NCBI GenBank assembly: GCA_963849095.1
Contig: CAWKGA010000002.1
Coordinates: forward strand, 182,080 to 246,079
DNA length: 64,000 nucleotides
Direction of reading: 5' to 3'
From: JASHUC01 sp963849095
GTDB lineage: Bacteria; Pseudomonadota; Gammaproteobacteria; Steroidobacterales; Steroidobacteraceae
Shown: piece after piece, positions 18,573 through 27,915 of the stretch
How positions within the stretch are numbered: position 1 is the stretch's first letter
Layout of the letters: every line of letters starts with the position of its first letter
The notes under the pieces: generated by a model
Database searches by the model: none
Told to the model about the DNA's origin: nothing
Seen by the model: the letters and a program-made list of their open reading frames with translations, nothing else
Made by a program: the position numbers and the translations under genes

Positions 18573-19472
18573 ATGCAGACCCTGGATGACTTCTACTACT
18601 TCGCGAAGGTGGTCGAGCACGGCAGCTACGCCAAGGCCGGGCGGTCGCTGCGCATTCCTAAATCGCGTCTCTCGCGCCACGTGAATGCCCTCGAGGCGCG
18701 GCTCGGCGTTCGGCTGGTCAATCGGTCCACGCGGCGGTTTGCCGTCACGGAAGTCGGCCACGATGTCTACCGGCACGCACAGGCCATGCTCGCGGAAGCC
18801 GACGCCGCCGTCGAGGCCGTGGAGTTCGCGCGCGCCGAGCCGCGCGGCGTGGTCAAGATAAGCTGCCCCGTGGCGCTCGCGCAGACCTCGCTCGCGCGCA
18901 TCCTGCCGGATTTCATGGCGCGGTATCCGCGGGTGCGGCTGCTCGTGCACGTGAGCAATCGCCGCGTCGACGTGCTGAACGAAGGTTTCGACGCTGCGCT
19001 GCGTGTGCGCACGCAACCGAGCGGCGAGGACGGCCTCGTCATGCGCAGCTTCCGCGAGGTCTGCGAGCTGCTGGTCGCGACCCGCGGCTATCTCGACCGC
19101 GCGGTGAGGCCCGAGCGGCCGGAGCAGCTCGCGGAGCTCGAGACCCTCGGATTTGCGCCGGAGGCGGACCGCCAGGCCTGGGATCTCATCGGCCCGCAGG
19201 GTGAGGCCGCCCGCATCGACCACATCCCGCGTCTGGTGTGCCACGACTTCGTCGTGCTGCGGTCCGCGGTGCTGGAAGGTCTCGGCGTCGCGCTGCTTCC
19301 AGAGAACGTGGCGCGCGCCGATCTTGACTCCGGGAAGCTCGAGCGCGTGCTCCCCGCGTGGAACGTGCCGCAGGGCATCTGCCACGTCGTCTTCCCCAGC
19401 CGGCGGGGCATGCTGCCCGCCGTGCGCGCCTTCATCGACTTTCTGGCCGAGCGGCTGCCCGCGGTCATTTGA
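18573..19472 (+). CDS. LysR-family transcriptional regulator
   Basis: A 299-residue regulator. The N-terminal HTH reads MQTLDDFYYFAKVVEHGSYAKAGRSLRIPKSRLSRHVNALEARLGVRLVNRSTRRFAVTEVG, and the periplasmic-binding-like effector domain starts near residue 90 with GVVKISCPVALAQTSLARILPDFMARYPRVRL. It belongs to the subgroup usually found beside quinone reductase or azoreductase genes. The ATG at 18573 gives the canonical start. The 3' end overlaps convergent serS by 8 bp. The inducer is unknown, though a quinone or other electrophile would suit the target genes. Confidence 0.9.
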   Translation: MQTLDDFYYFAKVVEHGSYAKAGRSLRIPKSRLSRHVNALEARLGVRLVNRSTRRFAVTEVGHDVYRHAQAMLAEADAAVEAVEFARAEPRGVVKISCPVALAQTSLARILPDFMARYPRVRLLVHVSNRRVDVLNEGFDAALRVRTQPSGEDGLVMRSFREVCELLVATRGYLDRAVRPERPEQLAELETLGFAPEADRQAWDLIGPQGEAARIDHIPRLVCHDFVVLRSAVLEGLGVALLPENVARADLDSGKLERVLPAWNVPQGICHVVFPSRRGMLPAVRAFIDFLAERLPAVI

Positions 19473-20748
19473 GCGGCGCGAGCTTCTCCATCCCGCCGAG
19501 ATAGGCCTGCAGCGCGCGCGGGACGCCCACCGAGCCGTCCTCCTGCTGATAGTTCTCGAGCACCGCGACGAGCGCTCGTCCAACTGCGAGTCCCGAGCCG
19601 TTGAGAGTGTGCACCGGCTCGGGCTTGCCCGTCTCGGGATTGCGCCACCTCGCTTGCATGCGGCGCGCCTGGTAGGCCTCGAAGTTGCTGCAGGAGGAGA
19701 TCTCGCGGTAGCGCTCCTGCGAGGGGAGCCACGCCTCGAGGTCGTAGGTCTTCGCGCTCCCCCCGCCTACGTCTCCCGCGCACAGGGCCACCGTCCGGTG
19801 CGGAATCTCGAGCCGCTCGAGCACTCGCCGAGCGTGCGAAGTGAGCTCCTCGAGCGCCGCGTAGGAATCCGCTGGCCGCACGATTTGCACCAGCTCCACT
19901 TTGTCGAACTGATGATTGCGAATCATGCCGCGCGTGTCCTTGCCGGCGGCGCCCGCCTCCGAGCGGAAGCAAGGGGTATGGCAGACGTATTTGAGCGGCA
20001 GCTGCTCGGCGGGCACGATCTGCTCGCGCACGAGGTTGGTGACCGGAACCTCCGCGGTCGGAATGAGGTAGAACCCGTGCTCGCCCCGCACCGCGAACAG
20101 GTCCTGCTCGAACTTCGGCAACTGCCCCGTCCCGACGAGCGCCTGGCTCTGCACGAGATAGGGCACGTACACCTCGGTGTACCCGTGCTCCCTCGTGTGC
20201 AGATCGAGCATGAGCTGCGCGAGCGCTCGGTGCAGCCGGGCGACCTGCCCGCGCATCACGACGAAGCGCGCGCCCGACATCCGCGCGGCGGCCTCGAAAT
20301 CCAGTCCGCCGAGCCGCTCGCCGAGCTCGACGTGATCGCGGGGCTTGAACGCAAAGCGCCGCGGCTCGCCGGAGCGCGATACTTCCGCGTTGGCAGACTC
20401 GTCGTGCCCGTCCGGCACGGACTCGTGCAGCAAATTGGGGAGGCCGAGCTGCCAGCGCTCGAGCTGCGCTTGCACGGCGGTGAGCGACTGGTCGACGCCG
20501 GCCAGCTCGCGCGTCAGCTGTTCGCCCCGACCGATCAACGGCGCCATGTCCTCGCCGCGGCCCTTCGCCATGCCGACGGCCTTGGCATTGCTGTTGCGCT
20601 CGGCGCGCAGCCGGTCCGCCTCGACCTGGCAGCGCTTGCGCTCCTCCTCGAGCACGCTCAACCCCGACACGTCGAGCACGAATCCCCGTCTCGCGAGGTT
20701 GCGGGCGACGCCCTCCGGATCAGTACGCAGCAGCTTTGGATCGATCAT
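19465..20748 (-). CDS. serS: Seryl-tRNA synthetase
   Basis: Class II aminoacyl-tRNA synthetase charging tRNA-Ser and tRNA-Sec, 427 residues, a normal length. The N-terminal coiled-coil arm (about 30-100) contacts the tRNA long variable arm. The catalytic core has motif 2 (CFRSEAGAAGKDTRGMIRNHQF with the catalytic Arg) and motif 3 (NGSGLAVGRALVAVLENYQ). The gene starts with MIDPKLLRTDPEGVARNLARRG. It overlaps the upstream rarA stop by 4 nt, the conserved gammaproteobacterial order ftsK-lolA-rarA-serS. Confidence 0.98.
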   Translation of the reverse strand: MIDPKLLRTDPEGVARNLARRGFVLDVSGLSVLEEERKRCQVEADRLRAERNSNAKAVGMAKGRGEDMAPLIGRGEQLTRELAGVDQSLTAVQAQLERWQLGLPNLLHESVPDGHDESANAEVSRSGEPRRFAFKPRDHVELGERLGGLDFEAAARMSGARFVVMRGQVARLHRALAQLMLDLHTREHGYTEVYVPYLVQSQALVGTGQLPKFEQDLFAVRGEHGFYLIPTAEVPVTNLVREQIVPAEQLPLKYVCHTPCFRSEAGAAGKDTRGMIRNHQFDKVELVQIVRPADSYAALEELTSHARRVLERLEIPHRTVALCAGDVGGGSAKTYDLEAWLPSQERYREISSCSNFEAYQARRMQARWRNPETGKPEPVHTLNGSGLAVGRALVAVLENYQQEDGSVGVPRALQAYLGGMEKLAPLK

Positions 20749-22112
20749 GGTTTTGATTCACTCTTCGCCCGCAGTCGCGCCAGCGCCTCGCCGATGCGAA
20801 TCTCGAGGCCGCGCGGCGCCGGCCGGTAGTATCGCCGATCCGGCAGCTCATCCGGCAGGTAGCGCTCGCCCGCGGCATAGGCGTCCGGCTCGTCGTGTGC
20901 GTAGCGATACCCCTTGCCGTAGCCGAGGTCCGTCATCAGATGAGTGGGCGCGTTGCGGAGCCGCAGCGGCACATCGAGCGTGCCGTAATGCTCCACGTCC
21001 GCCTTAACCTCACCCAGGGCGACGTACACGGCATTGCTCTTCGGGGCGCACGCGAGATAGACGATCAGCTCGGCGAGGGCGAGCTCGCCCTCGGGGCTTC
21101 CCAGGCGGTCGTACGCATCCCAGGCATCGAGCGCCAGCGCGAGGGCCCGCGGATCCGCGAGGCCGATGTCCTCGACGGCCATGCGCACGGCACGGCGGGC
21201 GATGTAGAGCGGATCGCAGCCGCCGTCGAGCATGCGGGCCATCCAGTAGAGCGCCCCGTCGGGATCAGTGCCGCGCACCGCCTTGTGGAGCGCCGAGATC
21301 TGGTCGTAGAACTGATCGCCGCCCTTGTCGAAGCGGCGCCGGCCGCCGGCCGCCACCTCCTGCGCGATGGCCGGGGTGAGCGCTCGCGGAGCCTCCTCGC
21401 GCGTGGCCGTCCCCGGCTCGCCCGGCTCGTCTGCTGCGACGAGCCCGGCCGCGAGCTCCAGCATGTTGAGCGCCCGCCGCGCGTCTCCGTCGGCGGCGTG
21501 CGCGATCAGCTCGAGCGCTTCAGGCTGCGCGGTGACGTGCGCCTGTCCGAGGCCCCGCTCCTCGTCCGCCCACGCGAGCCGGATCAGCGCGAGGAGATCA
21601 TCGTGGTCCAGGGCCTTGAGCACGTACACGCGGGCCCGCGACAGGAGCGCGCTCACGACCTCGAACGACGGGCTCTCGGTGGTTGCGCCGATGAAGGTGA
21701 GCGTGCCGTCCTCCAGGAACGGCAGGAACGTATCCTGTTGCGCCTTGTTGAAGCGGTGCACCTCATCGAGGAAGAGCACGGTCGGCCGTCCGCTCGCGCT
21801 CAACGCGGCGCGCGCGTGATCCACGGCGGCCCGGATGTCCTTCACACCGGCGACGACGGCGGAGAGCGCGATGAACTCCGCCTCCGCGCGGCGGGCAATC
21901 AACCGCGCGAGCGTGGTCTTGCCCGTGCCTGGAGGACCCCAGAGCACCATCGAGTGCAGCTGGCCGCGCTCGATGGCCTCGCGCAGCGGCTTGCCCGGCG
22001 CGAGCAGATGCCTCTGGCCGACGAACTCCGCGAGGGTGCGCGGCCGCATCCGATCCGCGAGCGGGCGCAGGCGGTCGCGAGCGGAAGGGTCACGAGCGTT
22101 CACGGGATTCAC
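20745..22112 (-). CDS. rarA: Replication-associated recombination protein A (AAA+ ATPase)
   Basis: A RarA/MgsA clamp-loader-like AAA+ ATPase acting at stalled replication forks, 455 residues. It begins with ADRMRPRTLAEFVGQRHLL, then Walker A GPPGTGKT (59-66), Walker B VLFLDEVHRFNKAQQD, sensor 1 FIGATTESPSFEV and the C-terminal MgsA domain with KAVRGTDPDGALYWMARMLDGGCDPLYIARR and MTDLGYGKGYRYAHDEPDAY. A spacer of about 25 residues near 235-260 (DEPGEPGTATREEAPRALT) looks like a lineage-specific insertion. It is coupled to serS. Confidence 0.97.
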   Translation of the reverse strand: MNPVNARDPSARDRLRPLADRMRPRTLAEFVGQRHLLAPGKPLREAIERGQLHSMVLWGPPGTGKTTLARLIARRAEAEFIALSAVVAGVKDIRAAVDHARAALSASGRPTVLFLDEVHRFNKAQQDTFLPFLEDGTLTFIGATTESPSFEVVSALLSRARVYVLKALDHDDLLALIRLAWADEERGLGQAHVTAQPEALELIAHAADGDARRALNMLELAAGLVAADEPGEPGTATREEAPRALTPAIAQEVAAGGRRRFDKGGDQFYDQISALHKAVRGTDPDGALYWMARMLDGGCDPLYIARRAVRMAVEDIGLADPRALALALDAWDAYDRLGSPEGELALAELIVYLACAPKSNAVYVALGEVKADVEHYGTLDVPLRLRNAPTHLMTDLGYGKGYRYAHDEPDAYAAGERYLPDELPDRRYYRPAPRGLEIRIGEALARLRAKSESKP

Positions 22113-22137
22113 GAGGGGTCAAGGGATTCACGCGGGC

Positions 22138-22602
22138 TCAATGGGACTTGCGTGCCAGCCCGAGGAACCGCTCGGCGTACAGCAGCCACGCACCGAGTCC
22201 CGCGTAGGCGAGCAGCAGCGCGATGCCGATGCCGATGGCGTCCGCGTACCAGTCGTGGATATCCATGTCGCGGCCGAGGCCCATCACGCCCTGGGCGATC
22301 TCGATGGCGCCGCCGAACAGGAGCATCCACAGGCCGAGCACCGGATAGCGGCGGCGGCGGACGAGACCCGCAAACCAAAAGGTCATGCCGAAGAATGCGC
22401 TCGCATGTTCGAGCTTGTCCCACAGGTGAAGATTCGGGACGTACTGCTCCGGTGCCAGCGTTGAATAGGTGATGAACAGCACGAGTGCCCAGCCCAGGGC
22501 CCACCACAGGCGACTCAATCTCGGGTGCGGCGCGGGATCGAACGCTTTCGACGCGACCACGGTCGTGTCCTGCGAGGGCAGGCTCGACTTGGGTGAACTC
22601 AT
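22138..22602 (-). CDS. VanZ-family membrane protein
   Basis: A 154-residue inner-membrane protein with four helices: LWWALGWALVLFITYSTLA, a segment after WDKLEHASAFFGMTFWFAGLV, YPVLGLWMLLFGGAIEIAQGVMGLGRDMDIHDWYADAIGIGIALLLAYAGLGAWLL. The KLEHASAF and RDMDIHDWYADAIG motifs mark the VanZ-like family, which is named after a teicoplanin-resistance protein but mostly uncharacterised. There is no glycopeptide cluster here, so resistance is not implied. It overlaps lolA by 4 nt (ATGA). Confidence 0.83.
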   Translation of the reverse strand: MSSPKSSLPSQDTTVVASKAFDPAPHPRLSRLWWALGWALVLFITYSTLAPEQYVPNLHLWDKLEHASAFFGMTFWFAGLVRRRRYPVLGLWMLLFGGAIEIAQGVMGLGRDMDIHDWYADAIGIGIALLLAYAGLGAWLLYAERFLGLARKSH

Positions 22603-23297
22603 TGCTGCGGTGTCCCTATCACGTCGGCGCCGGCGGGCGGAGTAAAGCTGACCTCGGATGGCGCGACCGGCACGTTGCGCTCGGCGGCCGCGAAGCCGAG
22701 CGTCGCAGTCTGCCCGAGCTTGTCCTCGAGAATCATGCGCGCGAGCTCATTGCCCGAAAAGCCGAGCCGCGCGGTCTTGAAGTCGGCGTCGGCCGCCTTC
22801 GGGACCACGTTCACCCACTCGAGGCCGTCCCGCTCCCCGGCCCCGCTCACCTCGAAGGCGCCGAGGACGTTCGCGCCGCCGGACAGCAGCATCGCCGGCG
22901 TCGCGGTGAGCGCCGTGCTCTCAGGCCGGACCGTCACCTGCTGCAGATCGGCGTCGTAGAACCAGAGGTTGCGGCCGTCGGCGACGAGCAGCTGCCCGGC
23001 GCCGGTCGAGCCTGCGGGATGAATCTCCCAGCGGAACTTGCCGGGCCGCAGCACGATGAGCTCGCCGCTCGCCTGCGACACGATCTCACCGTGCGCGCGC
23101 GTCACGATCTGGGTGAAGTGGGTCTTGAGCGAATGCAGGCCATCGAGGAATCGATCGAGCGGCGCCGTGCTCCCGGCAACCTGCGCGGCCGCGCCGGCAG
23201 CGGCCTGCACGGTCGCGCGAGCGGCGCCCAGCTCCAGCGCGACGGCAGTCAGCGCCGCCAGCAAGGCGGCGCTCGAGCGAAAGCTTGCGCGAGCCAT
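22599..23297 (-). CDS. lolA: Outer-membrane lipoprotein carrier protein LolA
   Basis: Periplasmic chaperone that accepts lipoproteins from LolCDE and carries them to LolB. It is 232 residues with a Sec signal (RSSAALLAALTAVALELGAARA) and the LolA core: LDRFLDGLHSLKTHFTQIVTRAHGEIVSQASGELIVLRPGKFRWEIHPAGSTGAGQLLVADGRNLWFYDADLQQVTVRP. An unusually long, Ala-rich linker separates the signal from the mature domain. It follows ftsK by 6 nt, the conserved ftsK-lolA order. Confidence 0.95.
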   Translation of the reverse strand: MARASFRSSAALLAALTAVALELGAARATVQAAAGAAAQVAGSTAPLDRFLDGLHSLKTHFTQIVTRAHGEIVSQASGELIVLRPGKFRWEIHPAGSTGAGQLLVADGRNLWFYDADLQQVTVRPESTALTATPAMLLSGGANVLGAFEVSGAGERDGLEWVNVVPKAADADFKTARLGFSGNELARMILEDKLGQTATLGFAAAERNVPVAPSEVSFTPPAGADVIGTPQQ

Positions 23298-23303
23298 CCG
23301 CGA

Positions 23304-25628
23304 TCAGTCCGGTGGAGGCGGCGCCAGAACCTCGCGCGCGCCGTTCGACTGCAGGGGACCGACGATGCCGGAGGTCTCCATCGCCTCGAGCAGGCGCGCG
23401 GCTCGGTTGTAGCCGATCTTGAGCCGGCGCTGCACGTACGAGATGGAGGGCTTGCGCTCCTGCGTGACGATCCTCACCGCTTCATCGTACAGGGCGTCCT
23501 GCTCCGCATCGCCGCCGTCCGCGATGCCCTCCTCGCCCTCCTCCCCGGGCAACCCCGGAATGGGAGTGCTCGGGCCCGAGAGAACCTCATCGACGTAGCT
23601 CGCCGCGACGTTGCCCTTCTTCAGGACATCGACGACACGGTGCACCTCCTGGTCGGAGACGAATGCGCCGTGCACCCGCTGCGGCATCGAGGTTCCCGCC
23701 GTGAGGTAGAGCATGTCGCCGTGGCCGAGGAGCGTCTCGGCGCCCATCTGATCGAGGATGGTGCGCGAATCGACCTTGGCGGAGACCTGGAAAGCGATGC
23801 GGCAGGAGATGTTTGCCTTGATGAGCCCGGTGATCACGTCCACGGAGGGCCGCTGCGTCGCGAGCACGAGATGGATGCCGGATGCGCGCGCCTTCTGAGC
23901 GAGGCGCGCGATGAGCTCCTCCACCTTCTTGCCGACGAGCATCATCAGATCGGCGAGCTCGTCGATGATCACGACGATGTAGGGGAGCGGTGTGAGATCC
24001 GGGATCTGCGACTGATCGATCGAGGGGTCGTTCGCCGCCTCCTGCGTGAGCACCGGATCGCGGATCGGCTTGCCTCGATCGATCGCATCCTGGACGTGGC
24101 GGTTGAACCCGCCGATGTTGCGCACCCCGAGCGCCGCCATGAGCCGGTAGCGCCGGTCCATCTCGACGACGCACCAGCGCAGCGCGTTCGCCGCCTGCTT
24201 CATGTCGGTCACGACGGGCGCGAGGAGGTGGGGGATGCCCTCGTAGACCGACAGCTCGAGCATCTTGGGGTCGATCATGATGAGCCGCACGTGCTCAGCC
24301 GTGGACTTGTAGAGGAGCGAGAGCACCATGGCGTTGATCGCGACCGACTTGCCCGATCCGGTCGTGCCGGCAATGAGCAGATGGGGCATGCGCGCGAGAT
24401 CCGCGACGACCGGCTGGCCGCCGATATCCTTGCCGAGCGCCAGGGCGAGCGGCGTCGCCATCTCGTCATAGGCCTTCGACCGGAGGATCTCCCCGAGCGT
24501 CACGAGCTCGCGCTTCTCGTTGGCGATCTCGAGACCCATCACCGACTTGCCGGGGATGACCTCCACGACACGGACGCTCATGACCGAGAGGGACCGCGCG
24601 AGGTCCTTCGCAAGGCCGGTGATCTGGCTTGCTTTGACCCCCGGGGCGGGGCGCAGCTCGAACCGGGTGACGACCGGTCCGGGCTGGACGGCCACCACCT
24701 CCGCGTCCACCCCGAAGTCCCGCAGCTTGATCTCCACGAGGCGCGACATGGCGTCGAGCGCCTCGGCCGAGTACGAGGGCTCCTGCACGGCCGGATCATC
24801 CAGGAGCTTCAAGGGGGGCAGCTCGCTCGACTTCGGCGCGTCGAAGAGCGGCACCTGGCGCTCCTTCTCGACGCGTTCGCTCGGTTCCACCACGGCCGAC
24901 GGAGGCTCGATCCGCGGCGGCTGGCGCGCGGCGGCCTTCGTCTGCTCGAACTGCAGCGTCTCCTTGCGCGCCTGGCGCCGCTCCCGTCCCTCGGCCATGT
25001 CGCGTGCGGTGGAGGAGCGGGCGCGCACCCAGCCGACGCCGGCCCAGGCGGCAGCCCCCATCCGGTCCATGATCGTGAGCCACGAGACCCCAAAGGTGAC
25101 GGAGACGCCGGCCATCCACGCCGCGATCAGGAGCAGGGTCGCGCCGAGAACGTCCAGGCCGTCCTTGAGGCCCTGTCCCACCTCGATCCCCACCACGCCC
25201 CCCGCCGTCTCCCGCAGCGAGCCCGCGTCCCAGTGCAGCGTCGTGAGCCCCGAGCTTGCGAGCAGCAGCAGGACGAACCCGCCCACGCGGACGGCGGTGT
25301 TTGCCCGGGAGGCGCGCTCGGTCCGGTTCCGGTTGCGAAAGAGGATCCAGCCGGCGAGGCCGATCATGAGCGGAAAGAGGAAGGCGGGCCGGCCGAAGAG
25401 GTAAAACAGCACGTCCGCGACGAAGGCGCCGACCGTTCCGATGCGATTGTGCACGGGCCCCGGTCCGGCGCCCGTCGAGGAGAACCCCGGATCGTCCGAG
25501 CTGTAGGTCGCGAGGGCGGTGAACAGCACGAGCGCCAGGACCATGAGCGCGATGGCTGCGCTCTCACGCAGACCACGGCTCACGGATTCGGTGAATCGCG
25601 CGGGGCCCCGCGCAGTCGACTCGGTCAA
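23304..25628 (-). CDS. ftsK: DNA translocase FtsK
   Basis: Septum-located DNA pump that clears the chromosome dimer region and activates XerCD, 774 residues. An N-terminal membrane domain of four or five helices (AALMVLALVLFTALATYS to about residue 185) is followed by a short linker. The motor follows, with PGKSVMGLEIANEKRELVTL, Walker A GTTGSGKS (about 420) and IIDELADLMMLVGKKVEELIARLAQKARASGIHLVLATQRPSVDVITGLIKAN. The C-terminal winged-helix gamma domain (DEAVRIVTQERKPSISYVQRRLKIGYNRAARLLEAME) recognises KOPS sites. The linker is short, as in SpoIIIE-like forms, compared with E. coli FtsK. Confidence 0.97.
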   Translation of the reverse strand: MTESTARGPARFTESVSRGLRESAAIALMVLALVLFTALATYSSDDPGFSSTGAGPGPVHNRIGTVGAFVADVLFYLFGRPAFLFPLMIGLAGWILFRNRNRTERASRANTAVRVGGFVLLLLASSGLTTLHWDAGSLRETAGGVVGIEVGQGLKDGLDVLGATLLLIAAWMAGVSVTFGVSWLTIMDRMGAAAWAGVGWVRARSSTARDMAEGRERRQARKETLQFEQTKAAARQPPRIEPPSAVVEPSERVEKERQVPLFDAPKSSELPPLKLLDDPAVQEPSYSAEALDAMSRLVEIKLRDFGVDAEVVAVQPGPVVTRFELRPAPGVKASQITGLAKDLARSLSVMSVRVVEVIPGKSVMGLEIANEKRELVTLGEILRSKAYDEMATPLALALGKDIGGQPVVADLARMPHLLIAGTTGSGKSVAINAMVLSLLYKSTAEHVRLIMIDPKMLELSVYEGIPHLLAPVVTDMKQAANALRWCVVEMDRRYRLMAALGVRNIGGFNRHVQDAIDRGKPIRDPVLTQEAANDPSIDQSQIPDLTPLPYIVVIIDELADLMMLVGKKVEELIARLAQKARASGIHLVLATQRPSVDVITGLIKANISCRIAFQVSAKVDSRTILDQMGAETLLGHGDMLYLTAGTSMPQRVHGAFVSDQEVHRVVDVLKKGNVAASYVDEVLSGPSTPIPGLPGEEGEEGIADGGDAEQDALYDEAVRIVTQERKPSISYVQRRLKIGYNRAARLLEAMETSGIVGPLQSNGAREVLAPPPPD

Positions 25629-25763
25629 AATTACCGCTCTCCGGATCCCGCACCGGGCCCAAGCGCTCGCCGCTTCATTGCGGCTCCCGGCCCGCGATAG
25701 TATCGACGCAGGCGCTCCGCGACTCCCTTTAAGGTGCGCAGCAGTTCTGGAGATTCATTATAC

Positions 25764-26729
25764 ATGGCGAAGTCCGTGCACAGCCGACTGATCATCCTGG
25801 GCTCCGGCCCCGCAGGCTACACTGCGGCGGTTTACGCTGCGCGCGCCAACCGCGCTCCGCTCCTCATCACGGGCGTCGAGCAGGGCGGCCAGCTCATGAC
25901 CACCACCGACGTGGACAACTGGCCGGGCGATGTCGAGGGGCTCAAGGGTCCGGCGCTGATGGAGCGGATGCTCCATCACGCCAGGCGATTCGACACCCAG
26001 GTCGTCAACGACCACATCCGCTCGCTGAGTCTCGCGAAGCGGCCGTTCGAGCTCCTGGGCGACGACACCCGCTATACCTGCGATGCGCTCATCATCGCGA
26101 CGGGCGCGACGGCGAAATATCTCGGCCTGCCCTCCGAGGAGCACTACCGCGGCCGCGGTGTTTCGGCGTGCGCCACGTGCGACGGCTTTTTCTTTCGCGG
26201 CCAGCGCGTGGCGGTCGTCGGAGGCGGCAACACCGCCGTCGAGGAGGCGCTCTATCTCACGAACATCGCGGAGCACGTGACGCTCGTTCACCGCCGCGAC
26301 AAGCTGCGCGCCGAGAAGATCCTGCAGCGCCAGCTCACCGAGCGGGAGCACGCGGGCAAGGTCTCGGTCGTGTGGAATCACACGGTCGATGAGGTGCTCG
26401 GCGATGGGCACGGGGTGAGCGGACTCGCCCTGCGGTCGACGCTCAACGGGCATCCGGCCCGACTCGCCGTGACAGGGGTGTTCATCGCGATCGGCCACTT
26501 TCCGAATACCGGAATCTTCGATGGGCAGCTCGCGATGCGCAATGGCTATATCCTCGTCACGGGCGGACTCGAGGGCGATGCCACCGCGACGAGCGTCCGC
26601 GGGGTATTCGCCGCAGGGGACGTGGCCGATCATGTCTATCGCCAGGCGGTGACATCGGCCGGCTCGGGCTGCATGGCCGCCCTCGACGCGGATCGTTATC
26701 TCGAGAGCCTGGACAGTGGAGTCTCGTGA
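25764..26729 (+). CDS. trxB: Thioredoxin-disulfide reductase
   Basis: NADPH-dependent flavoenzyme that reduces thioredoxin, 321 residues. The N-terminal FAD site is ILGSGPAGYTAAVYAARANR, the redox-active pair is CATC (Cys136 and Cys139) followed by DGFFFRGQ, the NADPH site is VAVVGGGNTAVEEALYLTNIAEHVTLVHRRD, and the C-terminal FAD motif is GVFAAGDVADHVYRQAVTSAGSGCMAALDADRYL. The ATG at 25764 gives the usual N-terminus. It is divergent from ftsK, and its 3' end overlaps the next gene by 14 bp. Confidence 0.98.
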   Translation: MAKSVHSRLIILGSGPAGYTAAVYAARANRAPLLITGVEQGGQLMTTTDVDNWPGDVEGLKGPALMERMLHHARRFDTQVVNDHIRSLSLAKRPFELLGDDTRYTCDALIIATGATAKYLGLPSEEHYRGRGVSACATCDGFFFRGQRVAVVGGGNTAVEEALYLTNIAEHVTLVHRRDKLRAEKILQRQLTEREHAGKVSVVWNHTVDEVLGDGHGVSGLALRSTLNGHPARLAVTGVFIAIGHFPNTGIFDGQLAMRNGYILVTGGLEGDATATSVRGVFAAGDVADHVYRQAVTSAGSGCMAALDADRYLESLDSGVS

Positions 26730-27915
26730 CCTGAAAGCGCGCGTTGTCCGCAGCATCGACGATCTCGATCGCGGGCAGTGGAACGGCCTCGACGGCACGG
26801 ACGTGCCGTTCTTGCGCCACGAATTCCTTGCCGCGCTCGAGCACACCGGCTGTGTCGGCGCGCAGGCCGGCTGGATCCCTTTCTACGTCACCCTGAGCGA
26901 TGCGCGGGGACTCGCCGCCGCCGCGCCGGGCTTCGTCAAGTCGCACTCCTACGGGGAATTCGTCTTCGATTTCAGCTGGGCCCAGGCGTACACGCGGCTC
27001 GGGCAGCGCTACTACCCGAAGCTCACGGTGGCCGTGCCGTTCACGCCGGCGACGGGCGGCCGGCTGCTCGTGCGGCCGGACCTCGACGGCCCGCACACCC
27101 GGCAGGCGCTCATCGCGGCCATCGAGGCTCACGCCCGGGACGAATCGCTCTCCTCGGCGCACACCCTGTTCCTCGAGGACGCGGACCGCGCCGCCCTCGA
27201 GCGCGCGCAGTGGCTCACGCGGCGCGACTGCCAGTTCCACTGGACCAACCGCGGCTACGCGAGCTTCGAGCAGTACCTCGAGACGTTCACCGCCGAGAAG
27301 CGCAAGAAGGCGCGCCGCGAGCGGCGCCGCGTCGCCGAGGCCGGCATCGCGTTCGAGACCCGGCTCGGCTCCGCGCTCGATGCCCGCACGCTCGACGGCG
27401 TCTACGCCTTTCACCGGGACACCTTCCTCCGCCACGGACACGAGCCCTACCTCACCCGGGCCTTCTTCGGCGAGATCGCGCACACGCTCGGCGATCGGCT
27501 GATGGTGAAGATCGCGCTGCGCTCCGGCAGGCCGGTCGCCGCCGCCATCTTCTTCTGGAGTCCCGCTGCGCTCTACGGGCGCTACTGGGGCGCCGAGGCG
27601 GACTACCACAGCCTGCACTTCGAGGCCTGCTACCACCAGGGGATCGAGTTCTGCATCGAGCGCGGCATCCGGCGCTTCGAGCCAGGCACGCAGGGCGAGC
27701 ACAAGGTGAGCCGGGGATTCGAGCCGACGATCACGTGGTCCGCTCACTGGATCACCGATCCGCGCTTTCGCGAGGCCATCCGCGGCTATCTCGCGCGGGA
27801 GGGGGAGGCGATCGATGCCTATGCGGCGGAGGTTAAGACCCACGTGCCCTACCGGGATCGCCGCGACGAGGGCTCGAGCGAGCCGCGGCCGAGCCCGGGC
27901 GGGCGGCAGCCGTGA
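26716..27915 (+). CDS. DUF482 GNAT/FemX-like acyltransferase family protein
   Basis: A 399-residue cytoplasmic protein of the COG3146/DUF482 family, which has a duplicated GNAT fold related to FemABX aminoacyltransferases. Landmarks are FLRHEFLAALEHTGCVG, KSHSYGEFVFDFSWAQAYTRLGQRYYPKL, SSAHTLFLED, CQFHWTNRGYASFEQYLETFTAEKRKKARRERRRV and the C-terminal FEPGTQGEHKVSRGFEPTITWSAHWI. Its substrate is not known. It is sandwiched between trxB (14-bp overlap) and aat (4-bp overlap). Because aat also uses aminoacyl-tRNA, a tRNA-dependent transfer role is tempting but only inferred. The last 15 residues are Arg/Pro-rich and unconserved-looking. Confidence 0.88.
   Translation: MESRDLKARVVRSIDDLDRGQWNGLDGTDVPFLRHEFLAALEHTGCVGAQAGWIPFYVTLSDARGLAAAAPGFVKSHSYGEFVFDFSWAQAYTRLGQRYYPKLTVAVPFTPATGGRLLVRPDLDGPHTRQALIAAIEAHARDESLSSAHTLFLEDADRAALERAQWLTRRDCQFHWTNRGYASFEQYLETFTAEKRKKARRERRRVAEAGIAFETRLGSALDARTLDGVYAFHRDTFLRHGHEPYLTRAFFGEIAHTLGDRLMVKIALRSGRPVAAAIFFWSPAALYGRYWGAEADYHSLHFEACYHQGIEFCIERGIRRFEPGTQGEHKVSRGFEPTITWSAHWITDPRFREAIRGYLAREGEAIDAYAAEVKTHVPYRDRRDEGSSEPRPSPGGRQP

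Noticed and set aside
22138..22602. Glycopeptide resistance because of the VanZ-like gene
   Set aside because: VanZ-like membrane proteins are widespread and no vanHAX genes are nearby, so only the fold family is claimed.
22485..25700. A 1071-codon open frame on the plus strand opposite lolA and ftsK
   Set aside because: It is an antisense shadow in GC-rich DNA. The minus strand encodes unmistakable LolA and FtsK proteins, and the plus frame product is Arg/Asp/Leu-rich without any domain.
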